Positions 1 through 7,252 of a DNA stretch of 64,000 bases are shown here, piece by piece (within the stretch, counting starts at the first letter, position 1; every line of letters begins with the position of its first letter). Under the pieces are notes generated by a model. That model saw only the letters and a list, made by a program, of their open reading frames with translations. It was not told the DNA's origin and ran no database searches. The position numbers and the translations under genes were made by a program. This DNA comes from Mycolicibacterium lacusdiani (GTDB taxonomy: Bacteria > Actinomycetota > Actinomycetes > Mycobacteriales > Mycobacteriaceae). The stretch lies in contig NZ_JAKCFC010000001.1 of assembly GCF_021916785.1 (NCBI RefSeq), positions 744,001-808,000 on the forward strand, given 5' to 3'.

Positions 1-343
1 AGGCCTGCACCTCCGACGGCCGAACGTCGCCGAGCGCGGTTGTGCCCCAACGCGGTTGTACGCGGGTTCGCCATGCGACCTCCAGCGGCCGGTAGCTCGA
101 CGGCTTGAGGTGACCCTTTTGTCGCGCCAGCCAGCTCGGCCCGAGACTGTCCACCGTTCGACGGGCGTCGGCCGGGTTGACGTACTCGCCGCGCATCTTG
201 GCCACCTCGATGGTGGCGGCGAACATCTCGGCGTCGCGCTTGGTCCTGAATCCGCGCTTGTCGGTCTGCCTGCGGTCGGGCGTGCGGTACCGCACGCGAT
301 AGCGCTTGCCCTGAGCCGTCTGATACGCGACCACCTGTGCCAT
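1..343 (-). CDS. int: Tyrosine site-specific integrase, N-terminal part (cut by window edge)
   Basis: Reading the minus strand from the ATG at 343 gives a protein beginning MAQVVAYQTAQGKRYRVRY and continuing without a stop to position 1 (about 114 residues). The start carries the basic arm-type DNA-binding domain of phage and plasmid tyrosine integrases ('VRYRTPDRRQTDKRGF', then a helix with 'FAATIEVAKMRGEYV'), followed by the start of the core-binding SAM-like domain ('SWLARQKGHLKPSSYR'). The catalytic R-H-R-Y domain lies outside the window. The gene points away from the tRNA-like attachment core at 466-507, the usual int-att arrangement. No strong ribosome site is visible. The family call rests on N-terminal features only. 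Confidence 0.8.
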   Translation of the reverse strand, partial: MAQVVAYQTAQGKRYRVRYRTPDRRQTDKRGFRTKRDAEMFAATIEVAKMRGEYVNPADARRTVDSLGPSWLARQKGHLKPSSYRPLEVAWRTRVQPRWGTTALGDVRPSEVQA

Positions 344-376
344 GGAGGTAAACCTACTCAGACACCGCGACGGAGA

Positions 377-407
377 GTGGGCAGAATGTGGGCAGACGGT
401 GGGCAAT
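377..407 (+). repeat. Left arm-type direct repeats beside the att core
   Basis: GTGGGCAGA at 377 and 388, with a diverged third copy GTGGGCAAT at 399, are spaced exactly 11 bp apart between int and the tRNA-like core. One-turn spacing on the int side of a core suggests integrase arm-binding sites. Confidence 0.45.
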
Positions 408-426
408 CCCCCGCACAGCAAACAGG

Positions 427-460
427 AAAAAGCCCCCCACCTCGGTGGAGAGGTGAGGGG
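427..460 (-). terminator. Rho-independent terminator beyond the tRNA-like core
   Basis: On the minus strand a GC-rich hairpin (CCCCTCACCTC pairing with GAGGTGGGGGG, one mismatch, six-base loop at 444-449) is followed by a run of five T. It lies just past the 3' end of the tRNA-like segment, where a tRNA gene's terminator would be, so the captured segment may include it. Confidence 0.6.
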
Positions 461-465
461 CATCG

Positions 466-507
466 TGGGCGCGGAGGGTTTCGAACCCCCGACCGCTGGT
501 GTGTAAA
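466..507 (-). other. attP: Attachment core: 3' portion of a tRNA gene
   Basis: The minus strand reads as the 3' part of a tRNA: anticodon loop TTTACAC, stem strand ACCAG, variable loop CGGTC, T arm GGGGG-TTCGAAA-CCCTC, acceptor strand CGCGCCC and discriminator A. In register the anticodon would be TAC (Val), but this is tentative. The 5' half is missing: no matching acceptor or D arm lies upstream. A 3' tRNA segment next to int, with repeats on both sides, is what an attP core looks like. Confidence 0.6.
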
Positions 508-621
508 TGCCTTTGACCAGCGTGTATTGCATTTCACCGTGTCCGCTCTGTACCTATATGTCCAGGTCAGCGGGTTGCGCCTGTCTCGCCTTGTCTCCGC
601 CATCTCGCGCGTTTCTGCGGG

Positions 622-641
622 TCTTGGCACACTCTTGGCAC
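622..641 (-). repeat. Right arm-type direct repeats
   Basis: TCTTGGCAC occurs at 622 and 633 (GTGCCAAGA on the minus strand), again with 11-bp spacing, on the side of the core away from int. The sequence resembles the left-arm repeat, so these may be the opposite arm sites of attP. Confidence 0.4.
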
Positions 642-1059
642 AGCGGGGGTTTTGATTAATTCGCCAAAGGAAGAGGCAGCGGTTAGCCCTAGCCACCGCT
701 GCCACCACGTCAGGTGGACCGGAACCAACGCGGCGCTACTCGCTCCTAACGATCGCCCACTCGGGCCGCGCCTCTTGGCTACACCAGCGCCGTGACCGCC
801 CGTTTGAACAGTTGACCGGCTCGGCCGTCGTTGCAGGGTTCCATGAGGCGCCGCGTCTACGACGGGTAGTAAACGGTACCGCCGGTTCGGGTATGTTGCT
901 GTACCAAGTACGGGACAGTCCGTAGTTTGCCCCGGACTCTTCATTGCCAGTGCCCCGTCGCCCTGAATGGAACTGGAGGGAAACAGTGCTCATCGCCAAC
1001 GTCGCCTGTAGGTGCATGGACAGCGCGCTGCAGCCAAACGGCGAGCAGGCGGTGATCGT
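642..1059. other. Intergenic stretch with no recognised gene
   Basis: Both strands were read. The open frames here have no start with a ribosome site and no recognisable protein pattern. It presumably holds the promoter for the cluster beginning at 1060. Confidence 0.5.
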
Positions 1060-1248
1060 GTGACGCTGTCGCCTTCTCCCTACCTGGCCACCGATGTCGG
1101 GCTGTGGATGTCGCTCCCCGCGTTCGGACCAGCACTGGCGGTGGTGGCGGTGGTGTTCGTCGTGATCCGTCGCGACCGTCGTCGCCACCCCGAAGTCGAC
1201 GAACCGACTGAAACTGAGCCACCGAGCCACGGAAGGAACGAGATCTAA
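1060..1248 (+). CDS. Small single-pass membrane protein
   Basis: A 62-residue protein, taking the GTG at 1060 as start (a purine-rich 'gagcaggcgg' lies upstream; a longer GTG start at 1012 is possible). Residues 15-33 form one hydrophobic segment ('FGPALAVVAVVFVVI'), followed by a basic stop-transfer patch 'RRDRRR' and an acidic cytoplasmic tail. Its stop codon overlaps the ATG of the next gene (TAATG), so the two are probably translated together. I do not recognise the family. Its place before a cupredoxin-like lipoprotein and a polytopic membrane protein suggests a role in the same envelope complex, possibly metal-related. Confidence 0.6.
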   Translation: MTLSPSPYLATDVGLWMSLPAFGPALAVVAVVFVVIRRDRRRHPEVDEPTETEPPSHGRNEI

Positions 1249-1703
1249 TGCCCACCGTGACGTGTCTGACGCGCGCCGTGCCAGCCGTCCTGATGCTCCT
1301 GATCGTCGGTTGTGGGTCCACGTCGACGACAACGCAGTCGCAGTCAACGAGCCCGTCGGCGGAAAGCACTGCCTCGAGTTCGGCTGGTGGACCGTCGTCG
1401 AGTGAGTTGGCGCCGCCGACACCGGCACCCGCCGACCGCACCACGGTCGACATCTCGATCGCCAACGGCGCGGTGACTCCGACCAATGGCCAGACCACCG
1501 CATCTGTCGGCATGCCCATCGTCTTGCAGGTCGCCAGCGACACGGCAGATCAGCTGCACGTGCACTCCGTGCCCGAGAACACGTTCTCGGTTGAGCCGCG
1601 TCCCGATCAGAGCTTCGAGTTCACCGTCGACGTGCCGGGCCAGGTCGACGTCGAGTTACACGATCTGAACCGGACGGTCGTGACGATCCAAGTCCGCCCG
1701 TGA
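1248..1703 (+). CDS. Cupredoxin-like secreted lipoprotein
   Basis: 151 residues. The N-terminal hydrophobic stretch ends in the lipobox 'LLIVGC', predicting lipid attachment at the cysteine near residue 22. A Ser/Thr/Pro-rich linker (about residues 23-65) leads into a C-terminal beta domain with the pattern of cupredoxin-like folds: 'SVGMPIVLQVASDTADQLHVHSV' spans the edge strands, and 'FTVDVPGQVDVELHD' is the late beta hairpin. His residues in 'LHVHS' and 'ELHD' could bind copper, but the canonical Cys-His-Met type 1 set is not evident. The stop overlaps the start of the 454-residue membrane protein (GTGA). Probably an extracytoplasmic metal-binding or electron-transfer accessory; substrate unknown. 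Confidence 0.65.
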   Translation: MPTVTCLTRAVPAVLMLLIVGCGSTSTTTQSQSTSPSAESTASSSAGGPSSSELAPPTPAPADRTTVDISIANGAVTPTNGQTTASVGMPIVLQVASDTADQLHVHSVPENTFSVEPRPDQSFEFTVDVPGQVDVELHDLNRTVVTIQVRP

Positions 1704-3064
1704 TACCGACGGGTCTCACCGTCGTCGCCCATGGCGTCGGGGGCTCTACCGACCTTCCGGTGCCGCTGTCGTTCGCCCTGATCGGAGCTGCCTGGGCTCT
1801 CACGGCGACGTTTGCGATCGTTGCACTGGCGTGGAAGAAGCCGCGCTTCGATCCGGCCACGCCGGGACGGGACCTGCCGGCGTGGGTTACCCGAGCGGTG
1901 GACTCCCCGGTGATCCGTTGGACCGCTGCGCTTGTGGCGTTGGTGTTCGCCGTGTGGGTGGCCGTCGCTGCCGTATGGGGTCCGCCGGGAAGCGACAATG
2001 CCCTACAAGGTGTGTTCTACGTCTTGCTGTGGGTGGGCTTGGTCGCCGTGTCCGTCATTGTTGGGCCGGTGTGGCGGCTGCTGTCGCCGTTGCGGACGGT
2101 CTACAGGTTGGCGGGTCTGCGGCGGCGGGAGACCCCAGAGGGATCGGTACGTCGCTACCCACCCAAGTGGGGGTACTGGCCAGCCGCGGTAGGCCTGTTC
2201 GCGTTCGTGTGGCTGGAATTGGCGAGCCCGGATCCCGGATCGTTGACAGCGATCAAGACGTGGCTGGTCGTCTACGCGGTGGTGATGCTGGCCGGCGCAT
2301 TGATCTTTGGATCGCGTTGGTTCGCCCGGGCCGACCCGTTCGAGGTGTACGGCATGGCGGTCTCTCGGCTGGCGCCGGTCCGACGAGGCCCGCAGTCAGG
2401 TCGTGTAGAGCTCGTCAATCCGCTCAATCACCTCCCGTCGCTGCCGGTGCGGCCCGGGATGGTCGCCGTTCTCGCGGTGCTGCTGGGATCGACTGCGTTC
2501 GACAGCTTCTCCGCGGCCCCGGCGTTCAGGAACTTCGTCGATCGGCACGCCATGTCGGTGCCCGCGGTGGACGAGGCCTGGGGTGCGACGCTGCTGCGTT
2601 CGGCCGGGCTGCTTATGTTCGTCTTGGTGGTGGGTCTGACCTTCCGGGCAGCGGCCCGAGCGACCGGAGGCGTCGACGCGGAGCTGCGGCGAGAGCTGCC
2701 CGGCCGGCTTGCGCACTCGCTGATCCCGATCGTCGTGGGGTACATCTTTGCCCACTACCTGTCCTATCTCGTCGAGCGAGGGCAGGAGACCCTCGTTCGC
2801 CTGGCCGACCCCCTGGGACGCGGATGGCATCTGCTGGGGCTGGACGCCGGTGACGTTCAATACGTGCTGTCGCAGCACCCGTCGGTGTTGTGGTCGCTCA
2901 AGGTGTCGTGCGTCGTCATCGGACACATCGTCGCGGTCATCGCCGCCCACGATCGTGCCCTGCACCTGCTGCCGCGACGGCATCAGATCACCGGGCAGCT
3001 GGCGATGATGCTCACGATGGTGGGCTACACGTTCGCAGGCCTGTACCTCTTGTTCGGCGGATAG
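1700..3064 (+). CDS. Polytopic membrane protein of unknown function (intact copy)
   Basis: 454 residues with around ten hydrophobic segments, starting at a GTG that overlaps the preceding stop. Conserved-looking polar loops include 'RRYPPKWGYWPAAVGLFAFV', 'NPLNHLPSLPVRPGMVAVL' and a C-terminal half with 'SLIPIVVGYIFAHYLSYLVE' and 'GHIVAVIAAHDRALHLL', where His/Asp residues lie at membrane edges. From memory, some actinobacterial relatives are auto-annotated as fenitrothion hydrolase; I give that no functional weight. A decayed copy lies on the minus strand at 55762-56228. Both copies face a small gene that in the second locus follows ctaE, hinting at a link with respiratory or copper-protein assembly. 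Confidence 0.7.
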   Translation: MIPTGLTVVAHGVGGSTDLPVPLSFALIGAAWALTATFAIVALAWKKPRFDPATPGRDLPAWVTRAVDSPVIRWTAALVALVFAVWVAVAAVWGPPGSDNALQGVFYVLLWVGLVAVSVIVGPVWRLLSPLRTVYRLAGLRRRETPEGSVRRYPPKWGYWPAAVGLFAFVWLELASPDPGSLTAIKTWLVVYAVVMLAGALIFGSRWFARADPFEVYGMAVSRLAPVRRGPQSGRVELVNPLNHLPSLPVRPGMVAVLAVLLGSTAFDSFSAAPAFRNFVDRHAMSVPAVDEAWGATLLRSAGLLMFVLVVGLTFRAAARATGGVDAELRRELPGRLAHSLIPIVVGYIFAHYLSYLVERGQETLVRLADPLGRGWHLLGLDAGDVQYVLSQHPSVLWSLKVSCVVIGHIVAVIAAHDRALHLLPRRHQITGQLAMMLTMVGYTFAGLYLLFGG

Positions 3065-3111
3065 CTCGAATATGTTCAGCGCGATGAGTTTTCGCTCAAC
3101 CGCCGCGTGAC

Positions 3112-3430
3112 AGGTGCGTACGTGTCGGCCGGCCAGCACGAAGCAGTGCAATCGCGACGAGCGTGAGTGCTGCCAGTGCGCCCGCCAGGACCCACAATTG
3201 CCGGGTTCACTCCCGCGGCTTGGTCCTCTGCGGGTGTGTGTCGTCGTAGCTGCGCGTGGTGGGCCGTGCGGTCGAGGATACCGACGGAATGGACGCAGGG
3301 GTGGCCACGGCCGGCGCCGCTGCGTGGACACGCCTCAGGCACGCGAGGTACTGACCCGCCACATCTCTGTTGTCCCGTCAGTCGTACGAGAAAGTCCTGC
3401 ACTGCCACTCTACGAAGTACATCCGTAGGT
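3112..3430 (-). pseudogene. Decayed copy of the ctaE-linked 116-aa membrane protein
   Basis: In minus-strand translation a stretch 'TTRSYDDTHP' is followed, after an in-frame stop, by 'LWVLAGALAALTLVAIALL' and 'RAGRP'. These match, in order, 'TTHSYDDAHT', 'LWILAGAVAGLIAIAVVML' and 'RAGKP' of the intact gene at 55391-55741. At the upstream end 'MYFVEW' resembles the 'IYFVR' C terminus of CtaE, which directly precedes the intact copy. The middle is too diverged to align by eye. The remnant converges on the intact 454-residue gene, the same order as at 55.4-56.2 kb. Confidence 0.6.
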
Positions 3431-3506
3431 CCAGTTCGGCGGATGGCCACATTCGCTGGGCGCTCCCGTAAAGGGCTTTGTGCCTCGTCGTCCGCCCAGC
3501 CAAAGT

Positions 3507-3530
3507 ATAGACACATGCGCATGTCACTAT
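3507..3530. promoter_or_regulatory. 24-bp dyad operator upstream of the cyclase-YHS gene
   Basis: ATAG and CTAT flank a perfect 12-bp palindrome ACATGCGCATGT (3513-3524), giving a 24-bp dyad with two mismatched pairs. It sits just before the start at 3544 and would block transcription if bound. The half-site CATGCG also forms the inverted repeat upstream of the metal ATPase at 39186. The binding protein is unknown; an ArsR/SmtB-type sensor is plausible. Confidence 0.5.
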
Positions 3531-3543
3531 GTATTGTGGCGTG

Positions 3544-4263
3544 ATGACGAGATGGCGGGTCGGTGGCCACGTGGAAAGCTTCAGTGTCGAACCGTCTTTC
3601 GACCATGCCGATGCCAGGGCAGCCATCGTGTTCGTCGACATGTCGGGTTACACGGCGCTCACCGAGGTCCACGGCGATCACGTCGCCGCCCAATTCGCCG
3701 TCGACTTCGCCGACATGGCCACCGCAGCGCTGGGGACTGACGACGAACTGATCAAGACCATGGGCGATGCCGTCATGGTGGCCAGCGCAGACGCACCCGC
3801 CGCGTTGGCCTTCCTGCGCCGGTTGGGCGCAGCCGCTGGGCGCGCCGACGGCTTCCCTATGCTTCGCGCCGGGGTCAGCGCGGGGGTGGTGGTGAAACGG
3901 GGCGGCGATGTCTACGGGACGACCGTGAACGCCGCCGCGCGGTTGGCCGCACTCGCTTTGCCCGGCCAGGTCGTCGTATGTCGCGACGTCGCCGCATTTG
4001 CGCGCGAGGTCGACTTGCCCATTGAAGCGCTCGGACTGGTGAGCATCAGGAACATGGCCGAACCGATGGAGCTCTTCGCGGTCGATACCGCCGGGGGTCA
4101 CCAGCAGCACGTGGACCCGGTGTGCCGGATGCACGTCAATGCCACGTCCGCCGCAGCCACCCTGAGCCGTGACGGACGAACCTACCGCTTCTGCTCGAGG
4201 GCCTGCGCCGACCGGTTCGACCCGCGGGCCAAAGATGCAACGGAGTCATCGAATACGCAGTGA
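3544..4263 (+). CDS. Class III nucleotide cyclase fused to a YHS metal-binding domain
   Basis: 239 residues from the ATG at 3544 (GTG 3541 and ATG 3529 are alternatives). Residues about 20-180 form a class III cyclase catalytic domain. The first metal Asp lies in 'VFVDMSGYTALTE', the second in 'LIKTMGDAVMV', and the Asn/Arg pair in 'VNAAARLAAL'. All are present, so it should be active, making cAMP or cGMP. The C terminus (from 'HVDPVCRMHV' to 'YRFCSRACADRF') is a YHS domain with Cys ligands typical of soft-metal binding. No transmembrane segment is seen. A paralogue with the same fusion is at 35819-36631 next to a metal ATPase, so I infer metal-controlled second-messenger signalling. Confidence 0.8.
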   Translation: MTRWRVGGHVESFSVEPSFDHADARAAIVFVDMSGYTALTEVHGDHVAAQFAVDFADMATAALGTDDELIKTMGDAVMVASADAPAALAFLRRLGAAAGRADGFPMLRAGVSAGVVVKRGGDVYGTTVNAAARLAALALPGQVVVCRDVAAFAREVDLPIEALGLVSIRNMAEPMELFAVDTAGGHQQHVDPVCRMHVNATSAAATLSRDGRTYRFCSRACADRFDPRAKDATESSNTQ

Positions 4264-4317
4264 TCATTCAAAAGCTGTTGAGTCACAACGGGTACGACAC
4301 GAGTTGAGGAGGCCGCA

Positions 4318-4932
4318 ATGGCAACGGCAGCATTGGTGCTCTATGGAGTGTTCATCGTCTCGGGGTTCGGATGGCGAAGCTACCGGCAGTGGCGCCGCAC
4401 CGGATCCACGGGCATGCGTGGCTTCCACGGTCGGCCCGGATCGCTGGAGTGGATCGCCGGTGCGGGCTTCGTGGTGGCAATCGTGGCGGGGGCCGTCGCG
4501 CCGATCTTGCAACTTGCCGGCTCACTGTCGCCGGTGGCCGCGGTCGACCACCCCGCGATCGCTGCGCTCGGGACGTTGGCTGCGGTGGTGGGTATCGCGG
4601 GGACACTTTGGGCGCAAGAGTCGATGGGCGACTCGTGGCGGATCGGTGTCGACGACGGTGAGGTCACCCGGCTCGTCGACAGTGGGGTGTTCGGGTGGGT
4701 GCGCAACCCCATCTTCACCGCCATGTTGGTCTTCGGCGCCGGTGTGGCACTGATGGCCCCAAATCCTCTGGCAGTCACAGGGTTCGTGCTGTTGGTGGTG
4801 TCGATCGAGCTGCAGGTGCGTGTCGTGGAGGAACCGTATCTGCGTCGCACGCACGGAGAGCGCTACCGCGAGTACGCCAGCCGGGTGGGACGTTTCATCC
4901 CGCGCATCGGACAAACGTACAGGGTTTCCTGA
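4318..4932 (+). CDS. Isoprenylcysteine carboxylmethyltransferase-family membrane protein
   Basis: 204 residues with a good ribosome site (GAGGAGG) before the ATG. Four to five hydrophobic segments are followed by the ICMT/PEMT signature: 'GSSGVFGWVRNP'-type sequence 'DSGVFGWVRNPIFTAMLV' and, near the end, 'VVEEPYLRRTHGERYREYASRVGRF', whose Glu-Glu-Pro and Tyr-Arg-Tyr motif forms the SAM-binding cap in this family. Bacterial members are SAM-dependent methyltransferases of mostly unknown substrate and often lie in metal-resistance clusters. Its stop lies at the edge of the palindromic operator of the following ArsR gene, so the regulator probably has its own promoter. Confidence 0.8.
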   Translation: MATAALVLYGVFIVSGFGWRSYRQWRRTGSTGMRGFHGRPGSLEWIAGAGFVVAIVAGAVAPILQLAGSLSPVAAVDHPAIAALGTLAAVVGIAGTLWAQESMGDSWRIGVDDGEVTRLVDSGVFGWVRNPIFTAMLVFGAGVALMAPNPLAVTGFVLLVVSIELQVRVVEEPYLRRTHGERYREYASRVGRFIPRIGQTYRVS

Positions 4933-4951
4933 ATACAGATCGCGCTGTATT
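4932..4951. promoter_or_regulatory. Perfect dyad operator of the CmtR-like regulator
   Basis: AATACAG-N6-CTGTATT is a perfect 7-bp inverted repeat ending seven bases before the ATG at 4958. A dyad at this place in front of an ArsR-family gene is the usual autoregulatory operator. Confidence 0.7.
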
Positions 4952-4957
4952 GTCAGG

Positions 4958-5290
4958 ATGATGGAGACACTCGTTCGACGTGACGCTCTGGTGCGGTTCG
5001 GCTACGCCTTGTCCGACCCGACGCGCACGCAAATCCTGCTGACCCTGCGGGACGGGGCTCGGTATCCGTCTGACCTCGCCGACGACATCGGTGTGTCGCG
5101 CCAGATCGTGTCGAACCATCTGGCATGCCTTCGTGGGTGCGGCTTGGTGGTCGCGGTTCCGGAGGGTCGGCGGGCGCGATACGAACTCGCCGACCCACGC
5201 ATCGGCCGCGCCCTCGATGACCTGACCGGCCTTGTCCTGGCAGTGGATCCCGCTTGCTGCGGTGCCAGCGACGATGACGGGTGCTGCTGA
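4958..5290 (+). CDS. ArsR/SmtB-family metal sensor, CmtR-like
   Basis: 110 residues forming one winged-helix domain ('ALSDPTRTQILLTL', then 'DDIGVSRQIVSNHLACLRGCGLVV'). The recognition helix carries Cys-x3-Cys in 'HLACLRGC', the arrangement by which M. tuberculosis CmtR binds Cd/Pb, and the C-terminal tail is Cys-rich ('DPACCGASDDDGCC'), supplying possible third ligands. The longer open frame upstream is ignored because the operator at 4932-4951 would lie inside it. Two in-frame ATG codons (4958, 4961) are possible starts. The stop overlaps the CDF gene start (ATGA). Predicted repressor of itself and the transporter, released by a thiophilic metal such as Cd(II) or Pb(II). Confidence 0.85.
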   Translation: MMETLVRRDALVRFGYALSDPTRTQILLTLRDGARYPSDLADDIGVSRQIVSNHLACLRGCGLVVAVPEGRRARYELADPRIGRALDDLTGLVLAVDPACCGASDDDGCC

Positions 5291-5988
5291 TGAGTGACCT
5301 CGGACTTCCCTCTGCAAGGCCGGCCGTTTCGGACGAACGCCGCCAGCTGCTGTCCCGCCGCATCCGGTGGTTCGTCGCCGCCACCATCAGCTACAACGTC
5401 GTCGAGGCAATAATCGCTCTGACGGAGGGCGCGCGCGTGTCCTCCACGGCGCTGGTGGGCTTCGGCCTCGACTCCGTCATCGAAGTCTCCTCGGCGGCCG
5501 CGGTGGCATGGCAGTTCGCCGGCAAGGACCCGGAGTCACGGGAGAAGGCGGCGCTGCGGGTCATTGCGTTCTCCTTCTTCGCCCTCGCCGCCTACGTCAC
5601 CGTGGACGCGGTTCGAGCGCTGTTCGGTTTCGGCGAAGCTCGCCATTCGACGATCGGGATCGTCCTGGCGGCCGTCAGCCTGGCCATCATGCCCGTCTTG
5701 TCCTGGGCACAGCGTCGCGCAGGGCGGGAACTGGGATCGCTGTCCGCCGTCGCCGACTCCAAGCAAACGCTGCTGTGCACGTATCTGTCCGGGGTGCTTC
5801 TGGTCGGACTGCTTCTCAACAGCGTGCTCGGATGGTCCTGGGCCGACCCCATCGCCGCCCTGGTCATCGCCGGAGTCGCAGTGCGGGAAGGCCTCGAAGC
5901 TTGGCGAGGTCGAACCTGCTGCCCCGCGCCGATGATGCCGACGACTAAGGCCGCCTCGACGCACGACTGCGATTGCTGCGAAGACTGA
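5290..5988 (+). CDS. Cation diffusion facilitator-like transporter
   Basis: 232 residues starting at the ATG that overlaps the regulator's stop. Six hydrophobic segments follow the CDF plan, with metal-site acidic residues in 'GFGLDSVIE' (helix 2) and a second acidic site in 'WADPIAALV' (helix 5). The C terminus lacks the usual long cytoplasmic CDF domain and ends in a Cys/Asp-rich tail ('THDCDCCED') that could bind metal. The coupling to a CmtR-like sensor suggests export of Cd, Pb or Zn from the cytoplasm. It is paralogous to the protein at 10019-10672, which likewise follows an ArsR gene. Its own stop overlaps the start of a DUF3703 remnant. Confidence 0.8.
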   Translation: MSDLGLPSARPAVSDERRQLLSRRIRWFVAATISYNVVEAIIALTEGARVSSTALVGFGLDSVIEVSSAAAVAWQFAGKDPESREKAALRVIAFSFFALAAYVTVDAVRALFGFGEARHSTIGIVLAAVSLAIMPVLSWAQRRAGRELGSLSAVADSKQTLLCTYLSGVLLVGLLLNSVLGWSWADPIAALVIAGVAVREGLEAWRGRTCCPAPMMPTTKAASTHDCDCCED

Positions 5989-6170
5989 TGGAGGGCGCAC
6001 GGCTCGAACCCCATACTTGCGATCTGTACTGCCGGGAGATGGCCGCCGCGAAGACCGCGTCAACTGCGGACCAACGGTGGAGGCATCTGGAACGGGCCCA
6101 CATAGTGTCCCAAACAGATCCGTGCCTGAACACGTGTAATCACGCGGCGATGCTGGCGAATGTATGCCCA
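5988..6170 (+). pseudogene. Truncated DUF3703-like gene
   Basis: Starting at an ATG that overlaps the CDF stop, about 60 codons read 'REMAAAKTASTADQRWRHLERAHIVSQTDP' followed by 'NHAAMLA', the N-terminal helical pattern of the DUF3703 family found in mercury- and cadmium-type resistance clusters. Beyond about 6170 the frame stays open to 6569 but no longer looks like this family and runs into the next gene, so the C-terminal part seems lost. Coupling to the transporter suggests it was once the last gene of that operon. Confidence 0.5.
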
Positions 6171-6376
6171 TTCCCAGCGACCTCGCCGCGCAGTGGTCGC
6201 CGTGAGCGAGAGCATCCAAGGGTGACCGTTCGTTCGCGGCGTAACACCGATGAAGTCCGACCTTCACGACTCGAGGTGGTACACCTATCACGCAGTAAGG
6301 CCGTAGATGGCTCTGAGGCGGGCGGCACCCTGCGAACGAGCGGACGTTCAGGCAATCGAAAAGGGGCTCAACAGCT

Positions 6377-7201
6377 ATGCATTCGCGACTGTGGGCGGTG
6401 CTCGCGTGCCTGTGTGCGCTGCTCTCCGGTCTGGTTCTTGCGCCACCGACCGTCGCGGCCTGCGGGATCGATGACGTCGGATGTGACTTGCGCGAGCGCA
6501 TCGCCGAGGCCGAACGCTACGTGGCAACCCGGCCCGGGACGATCGGTTTCGTGCTCCGCGACCGCGTGACCGGGGCCAAGTACCGCAATGCCCATGCCGG
6601 CACCCCGATCTGGACGGCCTCGACGATCAAGCTGGCGATGGTCGCCGACCTGCTGACCCGCGAGCGGGCAGGATTGATCCGGCTCGGCGATGCCGACCGG
6701 CGCCTGATGGTCGCCATGCTGCGAACATCCGACAACGAGGCAGCCGACTCCTTGTGGTCGCGATACGGCGGAACCGACGGCGCGTTCAACGCCAACCTCG
6801 CGCGCTACGGCATGCCCAACGTCAGCCCCCAGCCCGGTTTCGGCGACGTATACCCCTACTGGGGATTTCAGAAGGGCACCGCCGACGACTTCGACGGCCT
6901 GATGAATTACGTGCTAACCGGCCTCACGCCAGCAGACGCGACCGCCGTGTCGGCCGAAATGCAGCGTGTCGACGGCCAGCAGCAATGGGGAGTATGGGGC
7001 GCCGGTGCCACCATGGCACCGGGGAACAAAAACGGGTGGTCACAGGAGCAGGGCGGATGGGTCGTCAACACCGTGGGCTTCGCGGGCCCGCAGCAGCGCT
7101 ACACACTGGCCATCATGAATGCACTCGGCGACGAGGGCGGCTACGACGACGGCGTGGCCACCACCACAACGCTCAGCCGCATCCTGCTGGCACCGACCTA
7201 G
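6377..7201 (+). CDS. Secreted serine beta-lactamase-related hydrolase
   Basis: 274 residues with a signal peptide (hydrophobic core ending 'PPTVAA', then 'CGIDD'). The fold is that of class A beta-lactamase-like serine hydrolases. The nucleophile motif S-x-x-K is in 'TASTIKLAM', the second motif SDN is in 'LRTSDNEAA', and the third position has K-N-G ('KNGWSQEQ') in place of K-T-G. The omega-loop Glu of true penicillinases is not obvious, so this may be a penicillin-binding or esterase-like protein rather than a drug-inactivating enzyme. It stands alone between the DUF3703 remnant and copC; a ribosome site (AAAAGGGG) precedes the ATG. Confidence 0.75.
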   Translation: MHSRLWAVLACLCALLSGLVLAPPTVAACGIDDVGCDLRERIAEAERYVATRPGTIGFVLRDRVTGAKYRNAHAGTPIWTASTIKLAMVADLLTRERAGLIRLGDADRRLMVAMLRTSDNEAADSLWSRYGGTDGAFNANLARYGMPNVSPQPGFGDVYPYWGFQKGTADDFDGLMNYVLTGLTPADATAVSAEMQRVDGQQQWGVWGAGATMAPGNKNGWSQEQGGWVVNTVGFAGPQQRYTLAIMNALGDEGGYDDGVATTTTLSRILLAPT

Positions 7202-7252
7202 CGGCATCGAGACCACGGATCAGACACGCTCTACGAGAGGAGGTCGGCAACT

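Noticed and set aside
56..655. A 199-codon plus-strand frame at the left edge
   Set aside because: It covers the integrase, terminator and tRNA-like core on the opposite strand and has no protein-family features.
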